Origin: Okapia johnstoni
Lineage: Eukaryota; Chordata; Mammalia; Artiodactyla; Giraffidae
Length of the DNA stretch: 64,000 bases
Direction: 5' to 3'
Assembly: GCA_024291935.2 (NCBI GenBank)
Contig: JAGTYA010000025.1
Span: forward strand, 9,259,501 to 9,323,500
Part shown: positions 33,101 to 45,100 of the stretch, one piece after another
Position numbering within the stretch: the stretch's first letter is position 1
How the letters are laid out: every line of letters starts with the position of its first letter
Position numbers and translations under genes: made by a program
Notes under the pieces: model-generated
Databases searched by the model: none
What the model was told of the DNA's origin: nothing
What the model saw: only the letters and a program-made list of their open reading frames with translations

Positions 33101-36100
33101 ATGGGGAAACAATGGCAACAGTTGATAGACTTTCTTTTCTTGGGCTCCAAGATCACTGCACATGATGATTGTAGCCATGAAATTAAAAGATGCCTGCTCC
33201 TTAGAAGAAAAGTTATGACCAACCTAGACAGCATATTAATAAGTAGAGACATTACTTTGCTGACAAAGGTCCATCTAGTCAAAGCTATGGTTTTTCCAGT
33301 GGTCATGTATGGATGTGAGAGTTGGACTATAAAGAAAGCTGAGCACCAAAGAATTGAGATGCCTTTGAACTGTGGTGTTGGAGAAGACTCTTGAGAGTCC
33401 TTTGGACTGGAAGGAGATCCAACCAGTGCATCGTAAAGGAAATCAGTCCTGAATATTCATTGGAAGGACTGATGCTGAAGCTGAAACTCCAGTACTTGGA
33501 CCACCTGATGTGAAGAACTGACTCACTGGAAAAGACCCTGATGTTGGGAAGGATTGAAGGCAGGAGGAGAAGGAGACGAGAGAGGATGAGATGGTTGGAC
33601 GGCATCACTGACTCGATGGACATGAGTCTGAGTAAGCTCTGGGAGTTGGTGATGGACAGGGAAGTCTGGTGTGCTGCAGTCCATGGGGTTGCAGAGTCGG
33701 ACACGACTAAGGGACTAAACTGAACTGAAGATGATGAAAAACCAGAGCAAGAAGCCAAGTCAGGCTCAACTGTGAATTCCTAATCTCAGGTTTCTAAGAA
33801 CAACTGTGGGCAGAACTGGGAAAATCCCACTTGACAACCTCATCTGCCAGCAGGGAATGGGGAGGCAATGCCTCTGGACCACACCCTTTAGCAGTGGCAG
33901 GGGTGAGGCTGGGGCTGCCTAGGGTCAGACGTTGCTTCTCAATGACCCACCCTCCAACCTGCTACCACCACCCAGACCAGGGACCGTGGGGGAGGCCCAT
34001 GCAGACGCTCCATGAGGACACTGAGGGTCTCTCTGGCTGCTTCTCTACTCTCGTGAAACAGCTCAGAAGTTCAGACTACTACATTTAGCAGAAAAATAAT
34101 TAAGCCTTACTGATTAAACAACTAGCTCTCTCGTGCGGCTCTGGAAGTGGAGGGACTAGGACAGGGAACCTCTGAAACCTATTTCTCCTTCCTTTGTAGG
34201 TGACTTTCTACATGACCCACAGTGCTCTCCACCTACAAGAGTAATGTGACTGAAAATGGCATATGAAAAAGTGAACAATAGCTGTTATGAAATAAAGTGG
34301 GTCACAACCTAGTTGAGGCCAAGGGGCTTGTGTAACTCAATGAAGCTATGAGCCATGCCACGCAGGTTCACCCAAGACGGACGGGTCATAGTGGCGAGTT
34401 TGGACAAAACGTGGTCCACCGGAGGAAGGAATGGCAAACCACTCCAGTATTTTTGCCGCGCGAGCTCCATGAACATGAATAGCATGAAAAGGCAAAAAGA
34501 TATGACACTGGAAGATTAGCCCTCCAGGTCGGAAGGTGTCCATTATGCTACTGGGGAAGAGCGGAGGACCATTACTAATAGCTCCAGAAGGAAGGAAGCC
34601 TCTGGGCCAAAGTGGAAATGATGCTCAGTTGTGGATGTGTCTGGTGGTAAAAGTCAAGTCTGATGCTGTAAAGAACAATATGGCACAGGAACCGGGAATG
34701 TTAGGTCTATGAATCAAGGTAAACTGGATGTGGCCAAGCAGGAGACGGCAAGAGTAAGCATCGACATCTTAGGAGTTAGTGAACTAAAATGGACAGGAGT
34801 GGGTGAATTTAATTCAGATGACCACTGTATCTACTACCGTGGGCAAGAATCTGTTAGAAGAAATGGAGTAGCCATCATAGTCAATGCGAGTCTGAAACAC
34901 AGTACTTGGATGCAACCGCAAAAGTAACAGAAAGATCTCAGTTCATTTCCAAGGCAAACCATTCAACATGGCAGCAATCTAAGTCTATGCCCCAACCACT
35001 GATGCCGAAGAAGCTGAAGTCGACCTGTTCCATAAAGACCTTCTAGAACGAACACCAAAAAGAGATGTCCTTTTCATCATAGGGGACTGGAATGCAAAAG
35101 TAGGAAGTAAAGAGATACCTGGAGTAACAGGCAAGTTTGGCCTTGGAGTACAGAATGAAGCAGGGCAAAGGCTAACAGAGTTTTTCCAAGAGAAAGCACT
35201 GGTCAGAGCAAACACCCTCTTTCAACAGCACATAAGAGATGACTACACATGAACCTCACCAAGTGGTCAACAGCAAAATTAGACTGATTTTATTCTTTGC
35301 AGCCAAAGATGGAGAAGCTCTACACAGTCAGCAAAAACAAGACCTGGAGCTGACTGTTGCTCAGATCATGAGCTCCTTATTGCAAAATTCAGCCTTTAAT
35401 TGAAGAAAGTAGGGGAAACCACGAGGCCATTCAGATAGGACTTAAATCAAATCCCTACTGATTATACAGTGGAAGTAATGACTGACTGGTTCAAAATTGG
35501 GAAAGAAGTACAACAAAGCTGTATATTATCACCCTGTTTATTTAACTTATATGCAGAGTACATCATGTGAAAGGCCGGGCTGGATAAATCACAAGGGGGA
35601 ATCAAGACTGCCGGGAGAAATATCAAAAACCTCAGATATGCAGATGATACTACCCTAATGGCAGAAAGTAAAGAGGAACTTAAGAACCTCTTGATGAAGG
35701 TGAAAGAACAGAGTGAAAAAGCTGGCTTAAAACTCAATATTCAAAAAACTAAGATCATAACATCAGGTCCCATCATTTCATGGCAAATAGAAAGGGGAAA
35801 GTGGACACAGCGATAGATTTTATTTTCTTGGGCTACAAAAATCACTGCGGACAGTGACTGCAACCATTAAATTAAAGGATGCTTTCTCCTTGGAAGGAAA
35901 GGGATGACAAACCTAGACAGTGTATTAAAAAGCAAAGACATCACTTTGCTGACAAAGGTCTGTACAGTCAAAGCTATGGTTTTCTAGTAGTAACGTACAG
36001 ATATGAGAGTTGGACCATAAAGAAGGCTGAGTGCCAAAGAATCGATGCTTTCGAATTGTGGTGTTGGAGAAGACTCTTGAAAGTCCCTTTGACCGTGAGG

Positions 36101-39100
36101 AGATCAAACTAGTCAATCCTAAAGGAAATCAATCAACTCTGAATATTCACTGGAAGGACTGTTGCTGAAAGTCCAATACTTAGGCCACCTGATGTGAAGA
36201 GCTGACTCACTGGAAAAGACCCTGATGCTGGGAATGACTGAAGGCAAAAGCAGCAGCAGGCAGCAGACAACGAGATAGCTGGATGGCATCACTGACTCAA
36301 TGGACATGAATTTAAGCAAATTTCAGGAGGCAGCGAAGGGCAGGGAAGCCTGGCATGCTGCAGTCCATGGGGTCACAAAGAGTCAGACACAACTTAGTGA
36401 CTGAACAACCACCACTACCAACAATAAGCCTTAAAGTGATTTAAGTACTGTGAATGTATACAGAAATCATTATGTGGAATGACCTCTTGTAAGAGATGCA
36501 AAAGAATCACAGCCTTCCTCTCACGAGCAAAGAGTCTAAGCAACCAGGGAGGAATTCAGATTTCAGGTGATCAGAATGGAAGCTGGGAGGGGAAGGAGGA
36601 GGAGATATTCACTGAGTCCATCATGCAGTGTCTCAAAAGTACAGCTCTGAAAGCTATGCACATTGGTGTTCTGAACACAGCTTGAGCAAAGGAAATAAAC
36701 CCTTTCCTTCCTGAATTTTCTCCATAGCAGAAAGCCCCCTGCAAGACACATGGATTCCCAGCAGCATTGGTCACAGTAGTCAAAAGGTCAAAGCAACCCC
36801 AGTATCCATCAACAGATGAATGGATAACCCATGCGTGGTCCAGCCACAGAGTGGAGTATCATTCAGCTTTAAAAGGAAGGAATCCTGATACATGTGACCA
36901 CACAGATGAACCTTGAGGATACTGGGCTCAGTGAAATTAGCCAGTCACAGAAGGACAAATATTATAGGAGTCTACTTATGTGAGGTCCTTAGAGTCGTCA
37001 GACCCATAGAAAGGAGAGGAGTGGTGGCCAGGGGCTGGGGGAGAGGCGGGGGACAGGAGGTGTGTAATGGCTACAGAGCTTCAGTTGGGGAAGATGGAGC
37101 GTTCTGTGCATGGACCCGGGGCGGGGGGTAGGGGGAGGGCATTGCAAAACAAAGTCAATACACTGAACTGGACACTTAACACTGACTGAGACAGTGAAGT
37201 TCATATGTTACCACAATTTTTTTTTTAAATTAGAAAGCAGAACCAAATAAGACCGTGGACTGCATGTGGACTGAACGCCCTCTCTGCTTGGCCAATGCGG
37301 GACACTGGCCTCAAGTCCTTACTCCTCCAGGTGCTGGACCTGGACATTCAGCGCTTCCTAGTAACCCTGCTCTTCTGCCAGATCTTGCTCTTCCCCTTCC
37401 TGCACCTGCCCGGACCCCACCTTGCCCGTTAGAGGGAGAAGCAGGGCAGGGACAGAGACCAGAGCAGAGGGGCCACAGGCAGCAGCCCACAGGAGCAAGG
37501 ACAGAGCAGACAGCTGGCCAGGCCAAGTGAGATCAGAACCAGTTGGCCCTCACCTGGCTGTGGTCAGCCTTGGTGAGACAGTCCTCCAGGGGCCACGCCG
37601 ACTCCTCAGTCGGTCTCCTGTCTGCACCCTCCCTGAGCACTGTAGCAGCTGCCGGTCCCCAAAGGGCCTTCAGAGACGGACTTGGCCTCCAGAGTAGAGT
37701 TAAAGAGTCCAGAACAAGCGCGGCAGCAGAAATGCTGAGATAAACACCTGTCAACGGGTCTTACTTGGATCCTGCCGGGGACGAGGTTGTCCGAGGTGGT
37801 GAATATGAGCTGCTTGGCACTGGAGGTCTCCGGGGAAGCCAGGATCACCTTCCCAGTTCCAGCTCCATCGGGGCTGGTCAGGATGAACTGCTGCTTGGGG
37901 GATCCGGAGGCGTCCACCGCGGTGACGATCTGGATCTTCTGTCCCGTCTGCTGGTCGGTCACGATCTACAAGACACAACACGGAGGGGGCTCTCACGGAG
38001 CACGCGCAGCGGCTGCCAGCGCCGGCCTGGAGTCGGCTGGTCCAGGACGGTCTCACCAGTGCCGGAGAAAGAGCAGACGACAGGGAGCTTTTCAGAGTCC
38101 ACTTTTCACAAAACTGTGTCATTGCAGGGTGGTATCATCTCTACTACTTTTACAATCACAGTGCCCTTCGGAAGGAGGGGAAGGGAAATTGTACGAAGGC
38201 GCTCCAAAGGCACAGACTTCGGTGACGAGGTCAGTCCTGGGGGCATGACACACAGCTTGTGACTGTGGTCAACTCTGCCGTATGGGGTGCATGACAGCAG
38301 TTCAGGGACTAGATCCCCACAGTTCTCATCACAAGGAAAATGAGCATTTGTTCCTCCTTTACCTTTTCTCTGTATGTATACGAGATGGCCAATGTTAACT
38401 AAACGTACTGTGGCAATCACTTCACAACGTGTCTAAGTCACTGTGCTCTGCGCTCAGCACAGCGCTGCACATCAGTTAGTTTCAATAAAACTCGACCAGG
38501 AAAGGCCCCTTCCGGTACGAACGAAATGGAGACAGTGAACAGTAGATGGTAGCTTAACGTATCTATATATATATAGAGAGAGAAAAGAGTGCTAAGGAGG
38601 TACATACATCCATACCTGTATGGATCCATGTATGTATGGATGTGTGTATCTCCTTGTTCTAGTCAAACTGAGAAATGTGAGCAACCCTAACTTTTATTTT
38701 CTGGCCATGCTGCCTGGTACGTGGGATCTTAGTTCCCTGACCAGGGATGGAACCCAGGCGCCCTGCACTGGAATCGTGGAGCCCAAATCACTGGATGAGC
38801 AGGGAATGCCCTCTCCTGAGTTTCTGAACCCCCAGCTGACAAAGGCTGCTTTAAAGAAGGGCGGCCTCTGAAGGGCAGGCCCTGTAAATGCCCGCCCTGG
38901 AGTGACGCACGCAGGGGGCTCCTTGCTGACACCCCAGCTTCCCCCTGTCCTGACTCAGAGGTCCTCAAGCACAGAGACGACACCTGACTGGGGCTGCACC
39001 CCCAGGGTCGGCACCCGGAGAGAGGCCGTGAACGAGACCGCGGCAGCCCTGGGGCAGTGAGCACCGACTCTGGACAAGCCCTGAGCCTGGCTTTCCAGGG

Positions 39101-42100
39101 ACGCCCACCGCTCAGGAGCCCCCCACCAGAGGGGGCCTCTTCCCTGCATCTCTGTCCCAGTGCACCAGTCATGCCTGAACAGCTGCTGCGGGAAGAGCAA
39201 CTTCTCTTCCTCCCGCTCGTGCTGTTCTCTGAAGCTCTTCCAGCCCCTTCCTGCCTCTCTTCCAGGCCAGGCGCCTGGCCTGGAGCGCTGCCCACTCTCT
39301 CCCCGAGGACCCCAGCAGGCCTTCCAGGCAGACAGGGCTCCAGGGGCGCTTGCGCTGGGCCCCGGGCAGGGGAGATGTGCCGTGTCTCTGGGGGACCCCA
39401 GCTCCCTGGAGCATCTACAGATGGGTCTGTGCCCTCTCCTGACAGAACTGCTTCGGGACACGGCATCCCCAGGTTCCGACACCAAACGCACCGTCCTACC
39501 CGAGAGCTCTGCCAACATCCAGTAGAGAAAATGAGACAACGCTGGCAGGTGCCGGAGAGCGACAAAGGCAAGGTCAGTCAGTCACTGAGCACATGTTCAC
39601 GGCTGCTCTCGGCCCTGAGGACGGAGCCGTGAACTCGGCGGGGGCCCACCTGCTCGAGGAAAGACACGCCGTGCACCTGCCTCCAATTCAGTCAGCGCAA
39701 GTGCCACGGAGGAAAGCGCACAGCAGGGTGACGAACAGAGGATGACACGGGAAAGGACGAGGGGCAGCCTGAGGAGGAGAGGCTGCTCCGAGGGACTGAC
39801 GCTGGACAAGACCCGACTGAGGCGAGAGCGAGGCGTGCAGAGCCGTGACCGAGCACAGGGCCCGAGGGCCGCAGGCTGGACGGCAGTCCCAGCACACCAT
39901 CACTGCCAACGAGGGGCCACAGGCGCCCCACACTTGAAGAAGCGCACTTGGCGGGAAGGAGAGGAAGGACTTGCACTGTACAACCTGCGGCGTGCCCAGA
40001 CCCCCGGAGCAGTCCAACAGGAGACAGAAAACCGGGTGAGACAACGCGTCTCGGCTGCCGAGGGTGGGCCTCCTGCCTTACTGCGTGAGGAGGGACGCTA
40101 AATGGCCTTCGGAAGGCCCTCCCCTAGCCTGGAGATCTGTGAGTCTGAGGTCTGACATCCTCTTCACGCCTGTCAGCTCTCACTTTCTTCCTGAAGTGTT
40201 CTGGAACCTCACAGTGACCATAAGGCCGAGAGATCCTGCTAACACACGGGCAGGCAGACTCCGTAATGAGACTGAGGAGACATCAAATTGAGAGGACGTA
40301 TCCAAAGTTTAAGACTCCTGTGGAGGAGAAGGGTGTGGGGGGGAGAATCATGTCCCCTCAAAAAGATGTCTCAGCCCTAATCCCCAAGACTCACACACGT
40401 GACCAAACTTGGAACAGCCTTTGCGAACATAGTCGACTTCAGGTGACAGCACACGGCACCGCCCTTTAAAAAGCAGCCACGTGATGACAGAGGCAGAGGC
40501 GGCCGTGGCTCGGCTGCAAGCAGAGACGCTCCCTAGAATCTTAAGACAGAGCCTGGCCCTGCCAACACCGCGGTTTCGGGTTTATGCCCCCCAGAATTGT
40601 GAGAGGAACACACTTCTGTTGTTTTAAGCAACTCAGTTTGTGGTAATCTGTGTAGCAGCCCCAGGAAACAAACACAAGAGACAAACTTTAATCTCTTTAC
40701 TTGGAAAAAATATTCCGACTCCCAACTTGCAAACTCTATAATAGACTGCGGGCAGGGCAGGGAACGGTGGGGGGAGTTTTGGAAGAAGGGACACTGTTCT
40801 GACTTTTAAGGTTAAGGCCTTCCACAGCCTGGTTACTATCAGTGCTGCTTTAATGCTGCTTTTGAAAAGTGCTTTTGTTCCAATGTGACTGATACATTGC
40901 TTCCCTGCTGGCTCAGCTGGCCAAGAATCTCCCTGAAATGTGGGAGACCTGGGCTCTACCCCTGGGTTGGGAAGATGCTGCCATTCTCGTCTACTCACCC
41001 TCTCTGTTCCAACCAGTCTGGGCCCATTGTTTCTATTGGAAAGAACAGCTTGCAAAGAGACGGCTTGAAGGCAAAAACCCAGTCACAAGGTAACTTTCGA
41101 TTCCTTTTTCCAAATTTTACATTAAAAAAAAACCCAAAACCCTCAATCGACAACATTTAAAAATGGGATATTTCCCATAAAAATCCTGTTTACTGCTCTT
41201 CTGGCTTCCCTGGTGGCTCAGGGGTAAAGAAGTCACCTGCAATGCATGAGATGTGGGCTCAATCCCTGGATTGGGAAGACTCCCTGGAAGAGGAAATGGC
41301 AACCCACTCGAGTATTCTTGCCTGGGAAAACCCTCAGACACAGGAGCCTCGGGGGGCTATAGTCCATGGAGTCACCAAGAGTCAGACACAAATGACCACC
41401 GGTGTGCGCGCATGCAGACACACACACAGAGCTCTTTTTAACAAACTAGCAGCTCTGGCCGTCCTGGGCCCACGTTCCCCTGGTACCAGTTGAGTGGGCG
41501 CGGCTGCCCCTTTAGCTGGTTTCCCCAACCCCTGCTGTGCCCTCCTCCACCTCTGCCTGGTCCTGTGTTCACCTGAGTGTGTTCACCTGAGTCTGTGATT
41601 CCGACATGGCACTTGGAGCTGCAGCCACAACTGGAATGCCTGCCCGCCGCTTCCCCGCCGCATCAGCGTGGAGCAGCCCTCGAGCTTCCCGAGCCTGCTT
41701 ACATCTCCATAGAAGAGGTCACCAGGGAAGTGAAACAACACATGTGAAAGCGCTTGGCACACGGCCCAGAACATAACAGGACCTTCTCTAAGCTCTCACA
41801 CTTCTCTCCCTCACTTGGGAAGTCTTGTCTCAGCCATTTCATCTCATCAGTTCTCCCCCACTGAGAAAATCAGGACTTTCTTCTGTGGCTCACTAATGTG
41901 TGTCAGGCACTAGGCTCATTTCAGCTCAGTTGCTCAGTCGTGTCTGACTCTTTGCGACCCCATGGACTGTAGCAGCCAGGCCTCCCCGTCCATCACCAAC
42001 TCCGAGTCCACTCAAACTCATGTCCATGGAGTCGGCGATGCCATCCAACCATCTCATCCTCTGTCATCCCCTTCTTCTCCCGCCTTCAATCTTTCCCAGC

Positions 42101-45100
42101 ATCAGGGTCTTTTCCAATGAGTCAGTTCTTCACATCAGGTGTCCAGAGGATTGGAGTTTCAGCATCAGTCCTTCCAATGAATATTCAGGACTGATCTCCT
42201 TTAGGATGGACTGGTTGGATCTCCTTGCAGTCCAAGAGGCTTTCGAGTCTTCTCCAACACCACAGTTCAAAAAGCATCAGTTCTTCGGTGCTCAGCTTTC
42301 TTTATGGTCCAGCTCTCACATCCATACATGACCACAGGAAAAACCATAGCTTTGACTAGGTGGACCTTTGCTGGTACTAGGCTAGCAGACAGGAATTACG
42401 GACAACGTGCCTACTTTCACCAAGCTTTTAGTTTAATGAGAAAGACTGGCAAAAAGCAAGTAAACAAACCAATCAGGAAATAATTTAAGTGTATGATACA
42501 TTCTTTGAGGGGAAAGATCAGGCTGGGGTAAGAGAAAAATGCAGGCACTTTAGAAAGAGAGATGAGGGAAGGCCTCTGTGATGAGGTGACATGTCAAAGA
42601 AGATTCAAGGCCGAGGAGAAAGATGCCAGGTATAGGTTTAGGGGAAAGTGCATTCTAAGCAACAGGAAACGTTCTGGCATGTGGGAAGTCCTGGGACTCT
42701 GGGGACTGATGTCACGGCCCAAGGATCTAGAGGGGCGGGGGCTGGCCCTGCAGGGAGTGGGGGTTTCTAAGCACAGTGAGAGCCACTCAGGGGCTGTTTC
42801 CCCCCAGAAGCAGATCTTCTGGTTCCTTGTAGTACTGGACACCTATTCTATACTATTTTACATGCACATATATCCACACATGCACCCCAGACAGACATCT
42901 TTATATAATACATACAAAATCTGTCAGCATTACAGGTCAGCACATGTTAGGGTATAACAAAGAACAACAGCAAAGATGACTAAATTTAAAATAAAAAAGG
43001 TATAAAATGTTCAAAAATTTTTTGAACTACACAAAAAGGTAAATGATTTTTTAAATAAATGACTCATATGAATAATTAGTGTTGCTCACAGGCGACAATG
43101 ATAAAACAAGCATCTTCTCCATTTGGCACCACTGACGCCTCAATTCCTACAAGTTTAGGTGGGTAAAATATTTGACCAAGTTTTCTTTCTTAAGTAAGAT
43201 AAAACATGTTTTCTAAATACACTCAAAGTTTTAAGTGAGGGAATGATGGGAAACAAAGGTCTTGGATGTTGGCTGGAAAAAAAGGCAAACAAGTAACTGG
43301 AATCCGGGGGACAGTCAGGGTGCCCCCGGAGCGGCCCAGGTGCGAGCTGAGGGGGCAGGACAGGGGTGCAGGAGGGGCAGGCGTGAGCACTGAGGAGGAG
43401 GAGTCAGAAACGACTCTCCGGTTTCCGGCCTGAGCAGGCGAGTGGATGGGCAAGAGGTGGTAGGGACCGAAAGTCTGTTTCTGGCTTGCCAAGTATGAGA
43501 TGCCCAAGAGAGGATGTCCAACAAACTACCAGACAGATGAGTCAAGTTCAAAGTACACTTCCAGTTTCAACTTCAACACATGAAGAGCTAGGAAGTCATC
43601 ATTCTGTCCTTAAAATAAGGAAAAAAACTAAACAAACTGAAAATCAAGGACTTTCCTTGAGGGCTCATCAGAGAGCTGACCTTTGTGAGGCAAACTGAGA
43701 TCTGGAGAGAAGTGAAGTCATCAAGTCTGAGGTCTCCTTACGTGGATCAGAAGCCAAGTGGGTAGGACACACCAGTGGTAATCACAGTGAGCCTGGAGAC
43801 CTCATACATACTAGCAGGGGAGTGAGAAACCCCTGGGGTGGGGGGGAGGACACAGTCATAGAGGGTCCCACACTTTCATGAGTTTCAGCTCCAGGAATCC
43901 CACTTGGTTCTCCTGGTAGAGAGATGAGAATGACCCTCTGGTGACTCTGGCAGGGGAAGGGAAGAGTATTCTTGGTAACAAAACAAAACAAAAAACTCGA
44001 TGTAACAAAGGTCTATTCCCCAGGAGAAAAGACTTTACCAGAGACTTGTCTTATCCCACTGGGGAAAGGGCTTTTATTCAACTCCAGGTCCCTCTACCCT
44101 GCCTTTCTCATATAAGTGGGGGCAGGGGAAATAAATAAATACTTGTGAAGGTCATAGCCCAAGGACAAAGGCCCACTAAAATACTGAGATTTCATCGTAA
44201 GATTACAGACCTAGGCAGTGTATTAAAAAGCAGACACATTACTTTGCTGACAAAGGTCCATCTAGTCAAAGCTATGGTTTTTCCGGTAGTCACATATGGA
44301 TGTGAGAGCTGGACCATAAGGAAGGCTGGTGGTAGTGGTGGTTCAGTCGCTAAGTTGTGTCCGACTCTTGTGACCACGTGGACTGTAGCCTGCAAAGTGC
44401 CTCTGTCCATGGGACTCTCCAGGCAAGAATACTGGGGTGGGCTGCCATTTTCTTCTCCAGGGGATCTTCTCAACCCAGGAATCAAAACCAAGTCTCCTGC
44501 ACTGCAGGCAGATTCTTTACTGACCGAGCTAAATTGATGCTTTTGAGCTATGGTGTTGGGAGAAGACTCTTGAGACTTCCTTGGAATGCAAGGAGATCAA
44601 ACCAGTCAATCCTGAAGGAAATCAACTCTGAATAATTCATTAGAAGGACTGATGCTGAAGCTGAAGCTCCGATACTTTGGCCACCAGATTTGAAGAGCTG
44701 ACTCATTAGAAAAGACCCTGATGCTGGGAAAGATTGAAGGCAGGAAGAGAAGGAGGTGACAAGAGGATGAGATGGTTGGATGGCATCACCGACTCAATGG
44801 ACATGAGTTTGAGCAAGCTCCAGGAATTGGTGATGGACAGGGAAGCCTGGTGTGCTGCAGTCCATGGAGTCACAGAGAGTTGGACACAACTGAGCAACTG
44901 AACAATAACCACCCTTCCCTTTCACCTTACCAACTGGGCTACAGAATGGTAACAGCAGATTACGGCTGAGCTTCAAGACACAAACTCTCCGAGGAGGAAT
45001 ATCTAGGGAAGCTCAAAATGAAGAGGACAAAAACAAAGACACTAGAGGAATCTGAAGTCTCAGCCACTTACAGTTATAGCAAACATTAAACACAGCTCAA

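Noticed and set aside
32243..33723. Reverse-transcriptase frames as a host gene
   Set aside because: They belong to a BovB LINE with stops and frameshifts.
38729..39571. 280-codon - strand frame and overlapping 191-codon + frame
   Set aside because: The - frame reads partly out of a CHR SINE. Both share the same GC-rich bases and show no motif, so they fit chance.
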